A stretch of DNA of 64,000 bases from Herbaspirillum seropedicae (GTDB taxonomy: Bacteria; Pseudomonadota; Gammaproteobacteria; Burkholderiales; Burkholderiaceae_D): NCBI RefSeq assembly GCF_001040945.1, contig NZ_CP011930.1, positions 1,054,001 through 1,118,000 of the forward strand, given 5' to 3'. The notes under the pieces are model-generated. The model did not search any database. It had not been told where the DNA came from and saw nothing but the letters and a program-made list of their open reading frames with translations. This document shows, in pieces, positions 49,327 through 58,002 of the stretch (position 1 is its first letter; every line of letters begins with the position of its first letter). The position numbers and the translations under genes are program-made.

Positions 49327-52300
49327 ATGCGTGGTCACGCCTCACTCAACAGAATCTATCGGCTCGTCTGGAGCCATGTGCATCAGGCCTGGGTCGTCGT
49401 CTCCGAGGTCTCGCGAGGCCAGGGCAAACGCGCCAACCGCAAGGTGATCGCGGCTGCGCTGCTGGTCTCTCCCTTGCTGGCGCAGGCCGCTCCCGTGGGC
49501 GGACAGGTGACCGCAGGCGCGGGTAGCATCAGCCAGTCCGGTAACACGACGACCATTACACAGTCCAGCCAGAACCTGTCGGTGAACTGGCAATCATTCA
49601 ATACCGCCAGCCATGAGACGGTGAATTTCATTCAGCCCTCGGCTAGCGCCATTGCGGTCAACCGGATATACGATACCAATCCGACACGCTTTTTCGGCCA
49701 GCTCAATGCCAACGGTCAGGTGTATCTGATCAACCCCAACGGCGTATTGTTCGGCGCCGGTTCTCAGGTCAATGTCGGCGGCCTGGTGGCCTCGACCCTG
49801 GACATGAGCGATGCCAGCCTGGCCGCCGCCGCACGTAATTTCAGCGGCAGCGGGACCGGCAGCATCATCAACCAGGGCGACATCAGCGTTGCCAACGGCG
49901 GCTACGTGGCCTTCATCGGCAATACGGTGAGTAACCAGGGAAACATTACCGCCCCCGCCGGCACGGTCGCGCTGGCCGCCGGCAATGATGTCACGCTCAC
50001 CTTTGCCAATGCCAGCCTGGTGAAACTGCAAGTCAACCAGAACACCCTCAACAATCTGTCCGAAAATGGCGGCCTCATTCTCGCCGATGGCGGGGCCGTG
50101 CTGATGTCGGCCGGCGCCAAGGACGCCGTGCTGGCCAGCGTGGTCAACAATACCGGCATCATCGAAGCGCGCAGCGTGCAGAACGTCAACGGCCGCATCG
50201 TGCTGGATGGCGGTAACCTTGCCACCGTCAGCAATAGCGGCACGCTTGACGCGTCCGGAAAGAATGCCGGCCAAACCGGTGGTACGGTGAAGGTGCTCGG
50301 CAAGGAGGTCACACTGGCGTCGGGCAGCAACATCGATATTTCCGGTGACGCCGGAGGCGGCAGCGCCTTCGTAGGCGGCAATTTCCTGGGGGCAGGGCCT
50401 GAGCAGAATGCGCTGAACACTACCGTGGCTGCAGGCGCCACCATCAATGCCGATGCCCTTTCCAATGGTAATGGTGGCAACGTCGCGATCTGGTCAGATG
50501 GAAACACTTCCTTTAATGGCAGCATCACCGCGCGCGGCGGCAAGGATGGCGGAAACGGCGGGCAGGTCGAGACGTCCGGGGAGCATCTGACGGTCGGCAA
50601 GCCGGCCTTCGTCAATACGCTCGCACCGAAGGGGAAGGTCGGCAGCTGGTTGCTGGATCCCCAGGACATGAGGATCTACTACGATCAGGATCCCAATTCG
50701 CACGGAGATATTTCCGGGGCGCAGATCACGGCGGCATTGCAATACTCTGATGTGACGATCAAGACCGGCCCCACCGTCAGCTGCACCAACGTATCAGGCT
50801 GCGGCGCAGGAACCTCGGGCAATGGCGATATCAATCTGGTCGATGGTGTATTGATCGGCGGTATGAATTGGACAACGGGTACCACGCTGACCCTCAGCGC
50901 CTATCGTGACATCAATTTGGGTTATGCCACCTTCATCGATGCTACTGGCGGCAATGGCAACGTTGTCCTGCGTGCCGATAACACCGGAACCGGCACAGGC
51001 AGCGTCAAGTTCGATGCCAATGCGCTGGGCGTGCAGGGCAATAACGGTTATACCAAGATCTACTACAACCCGGATGATTACCTCCACCCCACTGACTTCA
51101 GTCTCTTTGTCACGATGACTGGATCGGGCCAATTCAACGCCTACATGGCCATCAACCTCACTGCGGGTATTGTGAGCAAGACCTATGATGGGACCACCAC
51201 GGCCACCCTGAGCGGTGCTGTCAACCCCATCAGTACCCCGGCCGGGGTGACGATCAATACGTCCGGCGCCATCGCCACGTTCAATGACAGGTTCGCCGGG
51301 ACGAACAAGGCGGTGACCATCAGTGGTGTCACCCTGGGTGGTTCGGAAGCGGGCAAGTACTTCCTCAATGGACTCGACTCCAAGACGGCGACGATCAACA
51401 AAGCCAACCTGACCCTCAATGGCGGCCTGACGGCCAACGACAAGACCTACAACGGCACGACAACCGCCACGATCTCAGGAACGGCTTCGGTAGCGGCGCT
51501 GGGCAGTGATTCGGTGTCGGTGTCGTTGAGCAGCGCCAATTTCAGCGACAAGAACGTCGGCACCAACAAGGCGGTAACGGCCACGTATGTCTTGACTGGC
51601 TCGGATTCCGGCAACTACAACCTGATCCAGCCAACCGGACTGACGGCCAACATCAACAAGGCCAACGTGACCGTCACAGGCGCGACCGCCAACAGCAAGA
51701 CCTATGACGGCACCACGACGGCGACGGTGTCCGGCGCGACGGTGGCCGCCTTCGGCAGCGACGTGGTTTCCCTCGCCTTGAGCAGCGCCAATTTCAGCGA
51801 CAAGAATGCTGCAAGCAACAAGGGCGTGACGGCGACGTATACCCTCACCGGTACGGACGCCAACAACTACAACCTGATCCAGCCGACCGGGCTCACGGCC
51901 ACGATCAACAAGGCCAACCTGACCGTGGGCGGCATCAGCGCCGCCGACAAGACCTACGACACCACGACAGCGGCCACGCTGACCGGCACGGCCAGTGTCG
52001 TGGCGCTGGGCAGCGATGTGGTCTCGGTGAGCGGCACCGGCGTGGGTACGTTCAGCAACAAGAACGCAGGCAGCAACAAGGTCGTCACGGTAAGCGGCTA
52101 CACGCTGGGCGGCGCCGACGCTGGCAACTACAACATCGTCCAGCCGACCGGCGTGACCGCGACGATCAACAAGGCCAACCTGAACGTGTCCGGTATCACC
52201 GCCAACAACAAGACCTACGATGCCACCACGGTCGCCACGCTCGCCGGCACGGCCAGCGTGACGGCACTGGGCAGCGATGTGGTCTCGGTGACCGGCTCCG

Positions 52301-54033
52301 GCGTGGGCAGCTTCGCCAACAAGAATGCCGGCAATGCCAAGGCCGTCACGGTGAGCGGCTACTCGCTCACCGGCAGCGACGCGGGCAACTACAACATCGT
52401 CCAGCCGACCGGGCTGGTGGCCACGATCAGCAAGGCCAACCTGGCCGTGGGCGGTATCAGCGCCAGCGACAAGACCTACGATGCCACCACCACCGCCACC
52501 CTCACCGGCGTCGCCAGTGTCGCCGCGCTGGGTAGTGATGTGGTCTCGGTCTCTGGCGGGGTGGGTACGTTCAGCGACAAGAATGCGGGCAGCAACAAGG
52601 CCGTCACGGTGACCGGCTACACGCTGGGCGGCGCCGACGCCGGCAACTACAACGTCATCCAGCCGACCGGGCTGACCGCCACCATCAACAAGGCCAGCCT
52701 GACCGTAGGCGGCCTCAGCGCCGCCGACAAGACCTACGACACCACGACGGTCGCTACCCTGACTGGCACGGCTACCGTGGCGGCGCTGGGCAGCGACGTG
52801 GTGTCATTGACCGGTACCGGGGTAGGGGCCTTCGCCAACAAGAATGCCGGCGCCAACAAGGCCGTGCTGGTGAGCGGCTACTCCCTCACGGGCAGCGACG
52901 CCAGCAACTACAACATCGTCCAGCCGAGCGGACTGAGCGCCACGATCAACAAGGCCGACCTCCATGTGACCGGCATCAGCGCGGCCGACAAGACCTATGA
53001 CGCCACCACAGCCGCTACCCTCAGCGGCACCGCCAGCGTCTCGGCGCTGGGCAGCGATGTGGTTGCGCTGGGTGGCGCGGGGGTGGGCAACTTCAGCAAC
53101 AAGAACGCCGGCAGCAACAAGGCCGTCACGGTAACGGGCTATACGCTCACCGGTACCGATGCCGGCAACTACAACGTCGTCCAGCCGACCGGACTGACCG
53201 CCTCGATCAGCAAGGCGAACCTGACTGCAGGCAGCGTGAGCGTCAATAACAAGGTCTATGACGGCACCACTGCCGCCACGGTATCTGGCACCGCCAGCGT
53301 GACGGCCCTGGGAAGCGACTCGGTGTCGGTGATCGCCGGCGGCGTCTTCAGTGACAAGAATGTCGGCAACGGCAAGACAGTGACGGTGACCTATACCCTC
53401 AGCGGTACCGATGCCGGCAACTACAATGTGATCCAGCCTGCGGCGCAGACCGCAAACATCACGCCGGCCTCGCTGACCGTGAGCGGCATCACCGCAAATG
53501 ACAAGCCCTTCGACGGCACCACCACTGCCAGCGTCAATGCGGCAGGCGCGATCCTGACCGGAAAAGTGGCAGGAGATGTGGTGACGGTGGCTGCCACCGG
53601 CGTCTTCAGCGACCCAGCCGTAGGCAACGGCAAGCTGGTCAACCTGAGCAGCACCTATGGCGGCGCCGATGTGGGCAACTACACCATCACGGACCAGGCC
53701 ACCACCACTGCCAGCATTACCAGCGCGCTTCCACCCGCGGCCCCAAGCGCCAGCGTGCCCGCACCAGTGCGCAATGTGCTAGCGCAGGTCCAGTCATCGG
53801 TGCTGCCGCCGCAGGCCGCGTCCCAGCCACAGTCGCTGGACCTGTCCTCCACGCTGACGGTCAGGGCGGAGGGGCGTGAGGGACAACAAAGCGATGGCTC
53901 CGCCAACGATGCGCCCAGAAGAGCCAACACCATAGAGCTCGGCGGCGCCAATGTCGGCGGCGCGGGCCCGGTCTTGCAAATCCGTAATGGCGGTACGCAA
54001 TTGCCCGACAACGCATTCAGAACAACAGAATAA
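49327..54033 (+). CDS. Two-partner-secretion exoprotein (TpsA, filamentous haemagglutinin type) with YDG repeats
   Basis: Large secreted or surface-anchored protein, 1568 residues. It begins with the extended signal peptide region ESPR (LNRIYRLVWSHVHQAWVVVSE) followed by a normal hydrophobic core ending LLAQA near residue 54. The TPS domain (residues about 56-300) shows QLNANGQVYLINPNGVLFG, the NPNG motif recognised by the TpsB partner. Then a short beta-helix and ten tandem YDG-type repeats of about 85 residues (residues about 616-1470). The C-terminus (NTIELGGANVGG) carries no toxin-like domain, so it is an adhesin-type rather than a contact-dependent inhibition protein. ATG 49327 has GGGGAG 7 bases ahead. 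The partner gene starts 8 bases later. Confidence 0.92.
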   Translation: MRGHASLNRIYRLVWSHVHQAWVVVSEVSRGQGKRANRKVIAAALLVSPLLAQAAPVGGQVTAGAGSISQSGNTTTITQSSQNLSVNWQSFNTASHETVNFIQPSASAIAVNRIYDTNPTRFFGQLNANGQVYLINPNGVLFGAGSQVNVGGLVASTLDMSDASLAAAARNFSGSGTGSIINQGDISVANGGYVAFIGNTVSNQGNITAPAGTVALAAGNDVTLTFANASLVKLQVNQNTLNNLSENGGLILADGGAVLMSAGAKDAVLASVVNNTGIIEARSVQNVNGRIVLDGGNLATVSNSGTLDASGKNAGQTGGTVKVLGKEVTLASGSNIDISGDAGGGSAFVGGNFLGAGPEQNALNTTVAAGATINADALSNGNGGNVAIWSDGNTSFNGSITARGGKDGGNGGQVETSGEHLTVGKPAFVNTLAPKGKVGSWLLDPQDMRIYYDQDPNSHGDISGAQITAALQYSDVTIKTGPTVSCTNVSGCGAGTSGNGDINLVDGVLIGGMNWTTGTTLTLSAYRDINLGYATFIDATGGNGNVVLRADNTGTGTGSVKFDANALGVQGNNGYTKIYYNPDDYLHPTDFSLFVTMTGSGQFNAYMAINLTAGIVSKTYDGTTTATLSGAVNPISTPAGVTINTSGAIATFNDRFAGTNKAVTISGVTLGGSEAGKYFLNGLDSKTATINKANLTLNGGLTANDKTYNGTTTATISGTASVAALGSDSVSVSLSSANFSDKNVGTNKAVTATYVLTGSDSGNYNLIQPTGLTANINKANVTVTGATANSKTYDGTTTATVSGATVAAFGSDVVSLALSSANFSDKNAASNKGVTATYTLTGTDANNYNLIQPTGLTATINKANLTVGGISAADKTYDTTTAATLTGTASVVALGSDVVSVSGTGVGTFSNKNAGSNKVVTVSGYTLGGADAGNYNIVQPTGVTATINKANLNVSGITANNKTYDATTVATLAGTASVTALGSDVVSVTGSGVGSFANKNAGNAKAVTVSGYSLTGSDAGNYNIVQPTGLVATISKANLAVGGISASDKTYDATTTATLTGVASVAALGSDVVSVSGGVGTFSDKNAGSNKAVTVTGYTLGGADAGNYNVIQPTGLTATINKASLTVGGLSAADKTYDTTTVATLTGTATVAALGSDVVSLTGTGVGAFANKNAGANKAVLVSGYSLTGSDASNYNIVQPSGLSATINKADLHVTGISAADKTYDATTAATLSGTASVSALGSDVVALGGAGVGNFSNKNAGSNKAVTVTGYTLTGTDAGNYNVVQPTGLTASISKANLTAGSVSVNNKVYDGTTAATVSGTASVTALGSDSVSVIAGGVFSDKNVGNGKTVTVTYTLSGTDAGNYNVIQPAAQTANITPASLTVSGITANDKPFDGTTTASVNAAGAILTGKVAGDVVTVAATGVFSDPAVGNGKLVNLSSTYGGADVGNYTITDQATTTASITSALPPAAPSASVPAPVRNVLAQVQSSVLPPQAASQPQSLDLSSTLTVRAEGREGQQSDGSANDAPRRANTIELGGANVGGAGPVLQIRNGGTQLPDNAFRTTE
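51174..53735 (+). repeat. Ten tandem YDG-type coding repeats within tpsA
   Basis: Units start at about 51174, 51439, 51694, 51946, 52207, 52468, 52726, 52987, 53248 and 53500 (252-265 bases each). Each begins with (D/S/N)KTYDGTTTAT or a variant, has ALGSDVVSV and NKNAGSNKAVTV in the middle and ends NYN-x-x-QPTGLTATINKA. Units 4-8 are the most alike at DNA level; first and last are divergent. Confidence 0.9.
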
Positions 54034-54041
54034 GATTTCCC

Positions 54042-55739
54042 ATGAAATATGTATCCTGCTCATCCCTGCGGATGATGCCCTTGTCCGCTGCACTGTTGTT
54101 GCTTCCCTATGACGCCTTGGCCGCAGGTCCCGCTGTCCCCACCGACGCGGGTTCACTGCTGCAGGAGTTGCAGACTGCTCCCAGGACGGCGCCAGCACCA
54201 AACCAGCCTGAGCTGAAGATCCAATCTCCCGACGCCAGCCAGCTTCCTCCTTCAGCGCCTTTCCTGGTCAAGGAAATCCGCATTGTCGGCAATACGGCAT
54301 TCGATGCGGCGACGCTGCATGCCCTGGTGGCAGATCAGGAAGGCAAGACGTTGACACTGGCTGATCTTAGTGCGCTGGCTGCGCGCATCAGCAGCTACTA
54401 CCAGGCGCATGGCTTCCCGTTGGCCCGCGCCATCATTCCCGCGCAAACCATCTCCGAGGGCGTGGTAGTCATCCAGGTGGTCGAAGCCCGATACGGGAAG
54501 ATCCATCTCAACAACAGCAGCCCGGTGAATAGCCGCTTGCTTGAATCCATCCTTTCCTCCTTGCAGAAGGATCAGATGGTCGCCGAGCGCAGCCTTGACC
54601 GTTCGTTGCTGCTGCTCTCCGATGTGCCCGGGGTGGGCGTGGAGGCGGTGCTCAAGCCCGGCGAAGCAGTGGGGACGTCCGACATGGATGTCGTGACCAC
54701 ACCCAAGGCTGTCAGTATCGGCAGCATGTCGATCGACAACTTCGGCAACCGCTACATCGGCAGGGCGCGATTGAGTGGAACGGCCAGCCTGTTCAATCCC
54801 CTGCACCATGGCGATGTGCTCTCGGCCAACCTGGTCAGCACGGGCGAACGGATGTCCTATGGCCGGATAAGCTATGACACCTTGCTCAACGGGCAGGGAA
54901 CGCACGTCGGCGGCGCCTACTCGATGGTGCATTACAAGCTGGGTGACAGCGTCCGTGCGCTTGATGCGCATGGCAATGCCTTGGTGGCCAGCCTATGGCT
55001 CAAGCATCCCCTTCTCCGGAGCAGGGACGCCAACCTGTACGGACAGATCCAATACGATACCAAGAAGCTCGAAGATCGCATCGGCGCCACGGGTCTTCGC
55101 ACCGATCGCCACCTGGACAACTGGGTGCTCAGCCTGAGCGGCAACCTGCGCGACAGCGTCCTGGGCGGTGGTGTCAGCGCCTGGGGCATGGGCTGGACCG
55201 CAGGACGGGTGGGCTACGACGACGCGGCGGCAGAGGCCTCGGATGCGCTCACCGCGCAGACCCGCGGCGGTTTCTCGAAATGGAACTTCAACTTCTCCCG
55301 TCTGCAGTTCCTGGGCCGGCGCGATTCGCTCTACGCCAATTTTTCCGTACAGTGGTCCGATGCCAATCTTGATTCGGCAGAGAAGATGAGCGTCGGTGGC
55401 CCTTACAGCGTACGGGCCTATGACATCGGCGCCATCTCCGGTGATACCGGTTACCTGGGCAGCATCGAACTGCGCCATGAGATGGGAAGCATGGCCGGTG
55501 GCACATTGCAGGTGCTGGCCTTCGTCGATAGCGCACGGGTCAATATCAACCGTCGCCAGTGGACGACGGGACAGAACAGCGTCACGCTCTCAGGAACGGG
55601 GGTAGGGATGCGCTGGAGCAATGACGCGCTCTGGGAGGCCAGCGCCTATGTGGCCACCAAGATCGGCTCGGCCAACTCGTCGCTGATCGAATCGTCTGCG
55701 TCCACGCGCGCCTGGCTGGTGGTCAGCAAAGGATTCTGA
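54042..55739 (+). CDS. TpsB outer-membrane transporter (ShlB/FhaC/HecB family)
   Basis: Partner pore that exports the preceding exoprotein across the outer membrane, 565 residues. Signal peptide ending ALA (about 27 residues), a proline-rich linker, POTRA-type domains starting VKEIRIVGNTAFDAATLHALV, then a 16-strand barrel. The conserved loop L6 motif is GPYSVRAYD (VRGY/F in FhaC) near residue 457, and the protein ends in phenylalanine (VVSKGF). Starts 8 bases after tpsA and is surely co-transcribed. Confidence 0.93.
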   Translation: MKYVSCSSLRMMPLSAALLLLPYDALAAGPAVPTDAGSLLQELQTAPRTAPAPNQPELKIQSPDASQLPPSAPFLVKEIRIVGNTAFDAATLHALVADQEGKTLTLADLSALAARISSYYQAHGFPLARAIIPAQTISEGVVVIQVVEARYGKIHLNNSSPVNSRLLESILSSLQKDQMVAERSLDRSLLLLSDVPGVGVEAVLKPGEAVGTSDMDVVTTPKAVSIGSMSIDNFGNRYIGRARLSGTASLFNPLHHGDVLSANLVSTGERMSYGRISYDTLLNGQGTHVGGAYSMVHYKLGDSVRALDAHGNALVASLWLKHPLLRSRDANLYGQIQYDTKKLEDRIGATGLRTDRHLDNWVLSLSGNLRDSVLGGGVSAWGMGWTAGRVGYDDAAAEASDALTAQTRGGFSKWNFNFSRLQFLGRRDSLYANFSVQWSDANLDSAEKMSVGGPYSVRAYDIGAISGDTGYLGSIELRHEMGSMAGGTLQVLAFVDSARVNINRRQWTTGQNSVTLSGTGVGMRWSNDALWEASAYVATKIGSANSSLIESSASTRAWLVVSKGF

Positions 55740-55836
55740 TCTGTTCATCCCGACTGCGGTATCGGGCTGGGAGAGGGGCGGGAAAGTTCGCATGGTCCGA
55801 ACGTGCTCTCCCGATCCCCAGCGTTGATCCGCCACG

Positions 55837-56766
55837 TCAGCAGATGCCTGGCAGCGCCGCATCCATCTCCTGCGCACTCTCCAGAAACACCCGACGCAGC
55901 CACTGGATGCCAGGATCATTGCTGCGGTAGCGATGCCACTGCATCATCTGCCGCATCTCGCCCAGCGACAGCGGACTCTCCTTGATCACCACCGGCCATT
56001 GCGGAGCCAGCAGCTGCGCCAGCCGGGCATGCACCGTGGCGATGCGGTCCGTCCCCTGTACCAGCGCCAGCGCAGAAGCGAAGCTGAAGCTGGTCACTTC
56101 CACCCGGCGCGCAAAGCCCAGCTTCCTGGCCATCCACGCCTCCACCGACGACGCATTGGCCCCAGGCGGCACCATCACCACATGGCCTGAGGCCATGTAG
56201 CGTTCCAGCGTCAGCTCGCCTTGCGCCAGCGCACTGTCGCGCCAGACCACGCAGACATGCCGTTCGCGGAAGACCTCTTCGGCAGGATGATCGGGCGTGC
56301 AGAATTCCTGCGGCAAGACCAGCAGGTCCACCTCGGCCCGATCCAGCGAGCGGGTCGGGTCTTGCACCTGCGGCATCAGGGCAAAGCGGATGTGCTTGCC
56401 CTCGGCGTGCGCGCGCGCCAGCACCCGGGGGATGAGGACGGAGAGCGTAAAGTCCGAAACCGAGATGCGAAACTCGCGCGTGGACTCGGCCGGCACGAAG
56501 GCCGGCAGCGCCGCGATGGAGCCATCGATACGCCGCAGCACATCATGCACCGCATCCTTGAGCACCTCGGCGCGCGGCGTGGGCTCCATGCGCCGGCCCA
56601 CCTGGATCAGCAATTCATCATCGAAATACTCGCGCAGCCGCGCCAGGGCATTGCTCATGGCCGACTGGCTCAGATGGATCTTTTCGGCGGCGCGGCTGAT
56701 GCTCATCTCCGTGAGCAGTGCATCCAGGGCGACCAGAAGATTGAGGTCGAGCTTGTTGAAACGCAT
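55837..56766 (-). CDS. fdeR: NodD-like LysR regulator of flavonoid degradation, FdeR
   Basis: 309-residue LysR protein. The start MRFNKLDLNLLVALDALLTE and helix-turn-helix AAEKIHLSQSAMSNALARLREYF, then PTPRAEVL, are strikingly NodD-like. It is divergent from a catabolic operon whose content and order match the H. seropedicae fde (flavonoid degradation) operon, where FdeR activates transcription in response to naringenin and chrysin. The shared 288-base intergenic region contains a nod-box-like sequence. The regulator's identity is inferred from context plus N-terminal similarity. Confidence 0.82.
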   Translation of the reverse strand: MRFNKLDLNLLVALDALLTEMSISRAAEKIHLSQSAMSNALARLREYFDDELLIQVGRRMEPTPRAEVLKDAVHDVLRRIDGSIAALPAFVPAESTREFRISVSDFTLSVLIPRVLARAHAEGKHIRFALMPQVQDPTRSLDRAEVDLLVLPQEFCTPDHPAEEVFRERHVCVVWRDSALAQGELTLERYMASGHVVMVPPGANASSVEAWMARKLGFARRVEVTSFSFASALALVQGTDRIATVHARLAQLLAPQWPVVIKESPLSLGEMRQMMQWHRYRSNDPGIQWLRRVFLESAQEMDAALPGIC

Positions 56767-56858
56767 GGCGCTGGTCTCCGTTGTTGTGCTTGTTCTTGCC
56801 GACCCTCGGATAGACGACGGATGGGGTGGTCAATGTATTGATGCCGTCCATATCATGA

Positions 56859-56885
56859 ATCAAAACAATCCATTTGATCAATATC
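56859..56885. promoter_or_regulatory. Nod-box-like element in the fdeR-fdeA intergenic region
   Basis: The sequence reads ATC-A-AAACAATC-C-ATTT-GA-TCAAT-ATC, against the right half of the rhizobial nod box as I recall it, ATC-N-AAACAATC-R-ATTT-TA-CCAAT-C. The left half (GATG with fixed spacing) is not cleanly conserved, although a TTGATG lies at 56838. Two TTGAT...ATCAA dyads (56838-56863 and 56874-56887) overlap the region, suiting a LysR dimer pair. It lies 170 bases before fdeA. Confidence 0.6.
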
Positions 56886-57054
56886 AAGCTCACTCTTAAG
56901 CTTCACTCATCCGCTGCATGGCCCCACCAGAAAGGGCTGGCGCGGCAAGCCGGCGGCGCACTCGCACTGGATGCGCCGCTGTTGAGCCTGGCCATGACAA
57001 CGCGCCGATAGCGGCCACACCCCGCCAGGCAGGGTAGGAGACAAGGAGACAGAC

Positions 57055-57972
57055 GTGAAGAGAGGATTCGTGCCGGCATGCCGGCTGGCAACTTGCGCGC
57101 TGCTGACCATGGCCGCGGGGCCTGCAGCCTATGCCTTCGAGGGCGGCGTCTCGCCGTTCCTCACCGGTTCCACCAGCGAGTACATCGCGGCGCTGCCGCC
57201 CATCCCCGGCCTGTTTGCGGTGGAACAGTTCAACTACAGTTCTTCCAACGGTCTCTACGACAACAATGGCAACAAGCTGCCCATCCCCTTCAAGTCGTCG
57301 GCCTACTCGGCCACGACCCGCTTGCTGGCCTCCTATGGCGTGCAATGGCTGGGCGCCAAGGTGTATTCGCAGCTGGTGCTGCCGGTGGTGTCGCTGCATA
57401 CCGAAGTGGCGGGCCACAGCGAAACGCACAACGGCCTCTCCAACGTCACCGCCACACCGGTGCTGCTGCGCTGGGACGTGGCCGCCCACACCAATGTCAC
57501 GTTCGGATTCGATATCTCTTTGGAGACCGGCTCCTACAGCCCGACCCGGCCCAGCGTGGCGGTCGGCTACACCTCCTGGCAGCCGGTGCTGGCCGTGCGT
57601 CACAACAACCCCGACGGACTCGACCTGGGCATCTCCAACCGCCTGCTCATCAACGACCGCAACAGCAGCACCAACTATCGTTCCGGCACGGCCTATGTGG
57701 CCGATTTCATCGGCGGCTGGAACGTCGGCAAATGGAAGTTTGGCGTAACCGGTTCTTACCTTAACCAGTTCACCGATGACCGGCAGAACGGCGCCGACAT
57801 CACCGGCAACCGCGCCCGCAGCCTGTCCCTGGGACCGACCGTGGCCTACAACGCCGGTCCCTTCAGCATCAACATGAATTACCAGCGCGGCCTGTACGCC
57901 GCCAATACCGCCAAGAGCGACGCCATCTGGATCAACTTCGCCATGCCGCTGTGGATGGGCGGGGGCCATTGA
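57055..57972 (+). CDS. fdeA: FdeA: SphA/phenol MetA-pathway-type outer-membrane protein
   Basis: 305 residues with a Sec signal peptide of about 27 residues ending AYA. The mature part, FEGGVSPFLTG then beta-rich segments such as GTAYVADFIGGWNVGKWKFGVTGSYLNQF and SLSLGPTVAYNAGPFSINMNYQRGLYA, matches the SphA/MetA-pathway (phenol degradation) family, predicted outer-membrane barrels helping uptake of aromatic compounds. GTG start with AAGGAG ahead. As first gene of the fde operon, fdeA is known to be needed for naringenin breakdown in H. seropedicae; the protein's role in uptake is inference. Confidence 0.8.
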   Translation: MKRGFVPACRLATCALLTMAAGPAAYAFEGGVSPFLTGSTSEYIAALPPIPGLFAVEQFNYSSSNGLYDNNGNKLPIPFKSSAYSATTRLLASYGVQWLGAKVYSQLVLPVVSLHTEVAGHSETHNGLSNVTATPVLLRWDVAAHTNVTFGFDISLETGSYSPTRPSVAVGYTSWQPVLAVRHNNPDGLDLGISNRLLINDRNSSTNYRSGTAYVADFIGGWNVGKWKFGVTGSYLNQFTDDRQNGADITGNRARSLSLGPTVAYNAGPFSINMNYQRGLYAANTAKSDAIWINFAMPLWMGGGH

Positions 57973-58002
57973 GCAAGCGCTCGTCATCATAGGAGTCACA
58001 CC

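Noticed and set aside
51174..53735. CRISPR-like regular repeats
   Set aside because: Period about 258 bases, fully coding and in frame; these are protein repeats of the exoprotein.
53740..54033. Contact-dependent inhibition toxin at the C-terminus of the exoprotein
   Set aside because: No VENN or similar boundary, no toxin-sized variable domain and no immunity gene between tpsA and tpsB.
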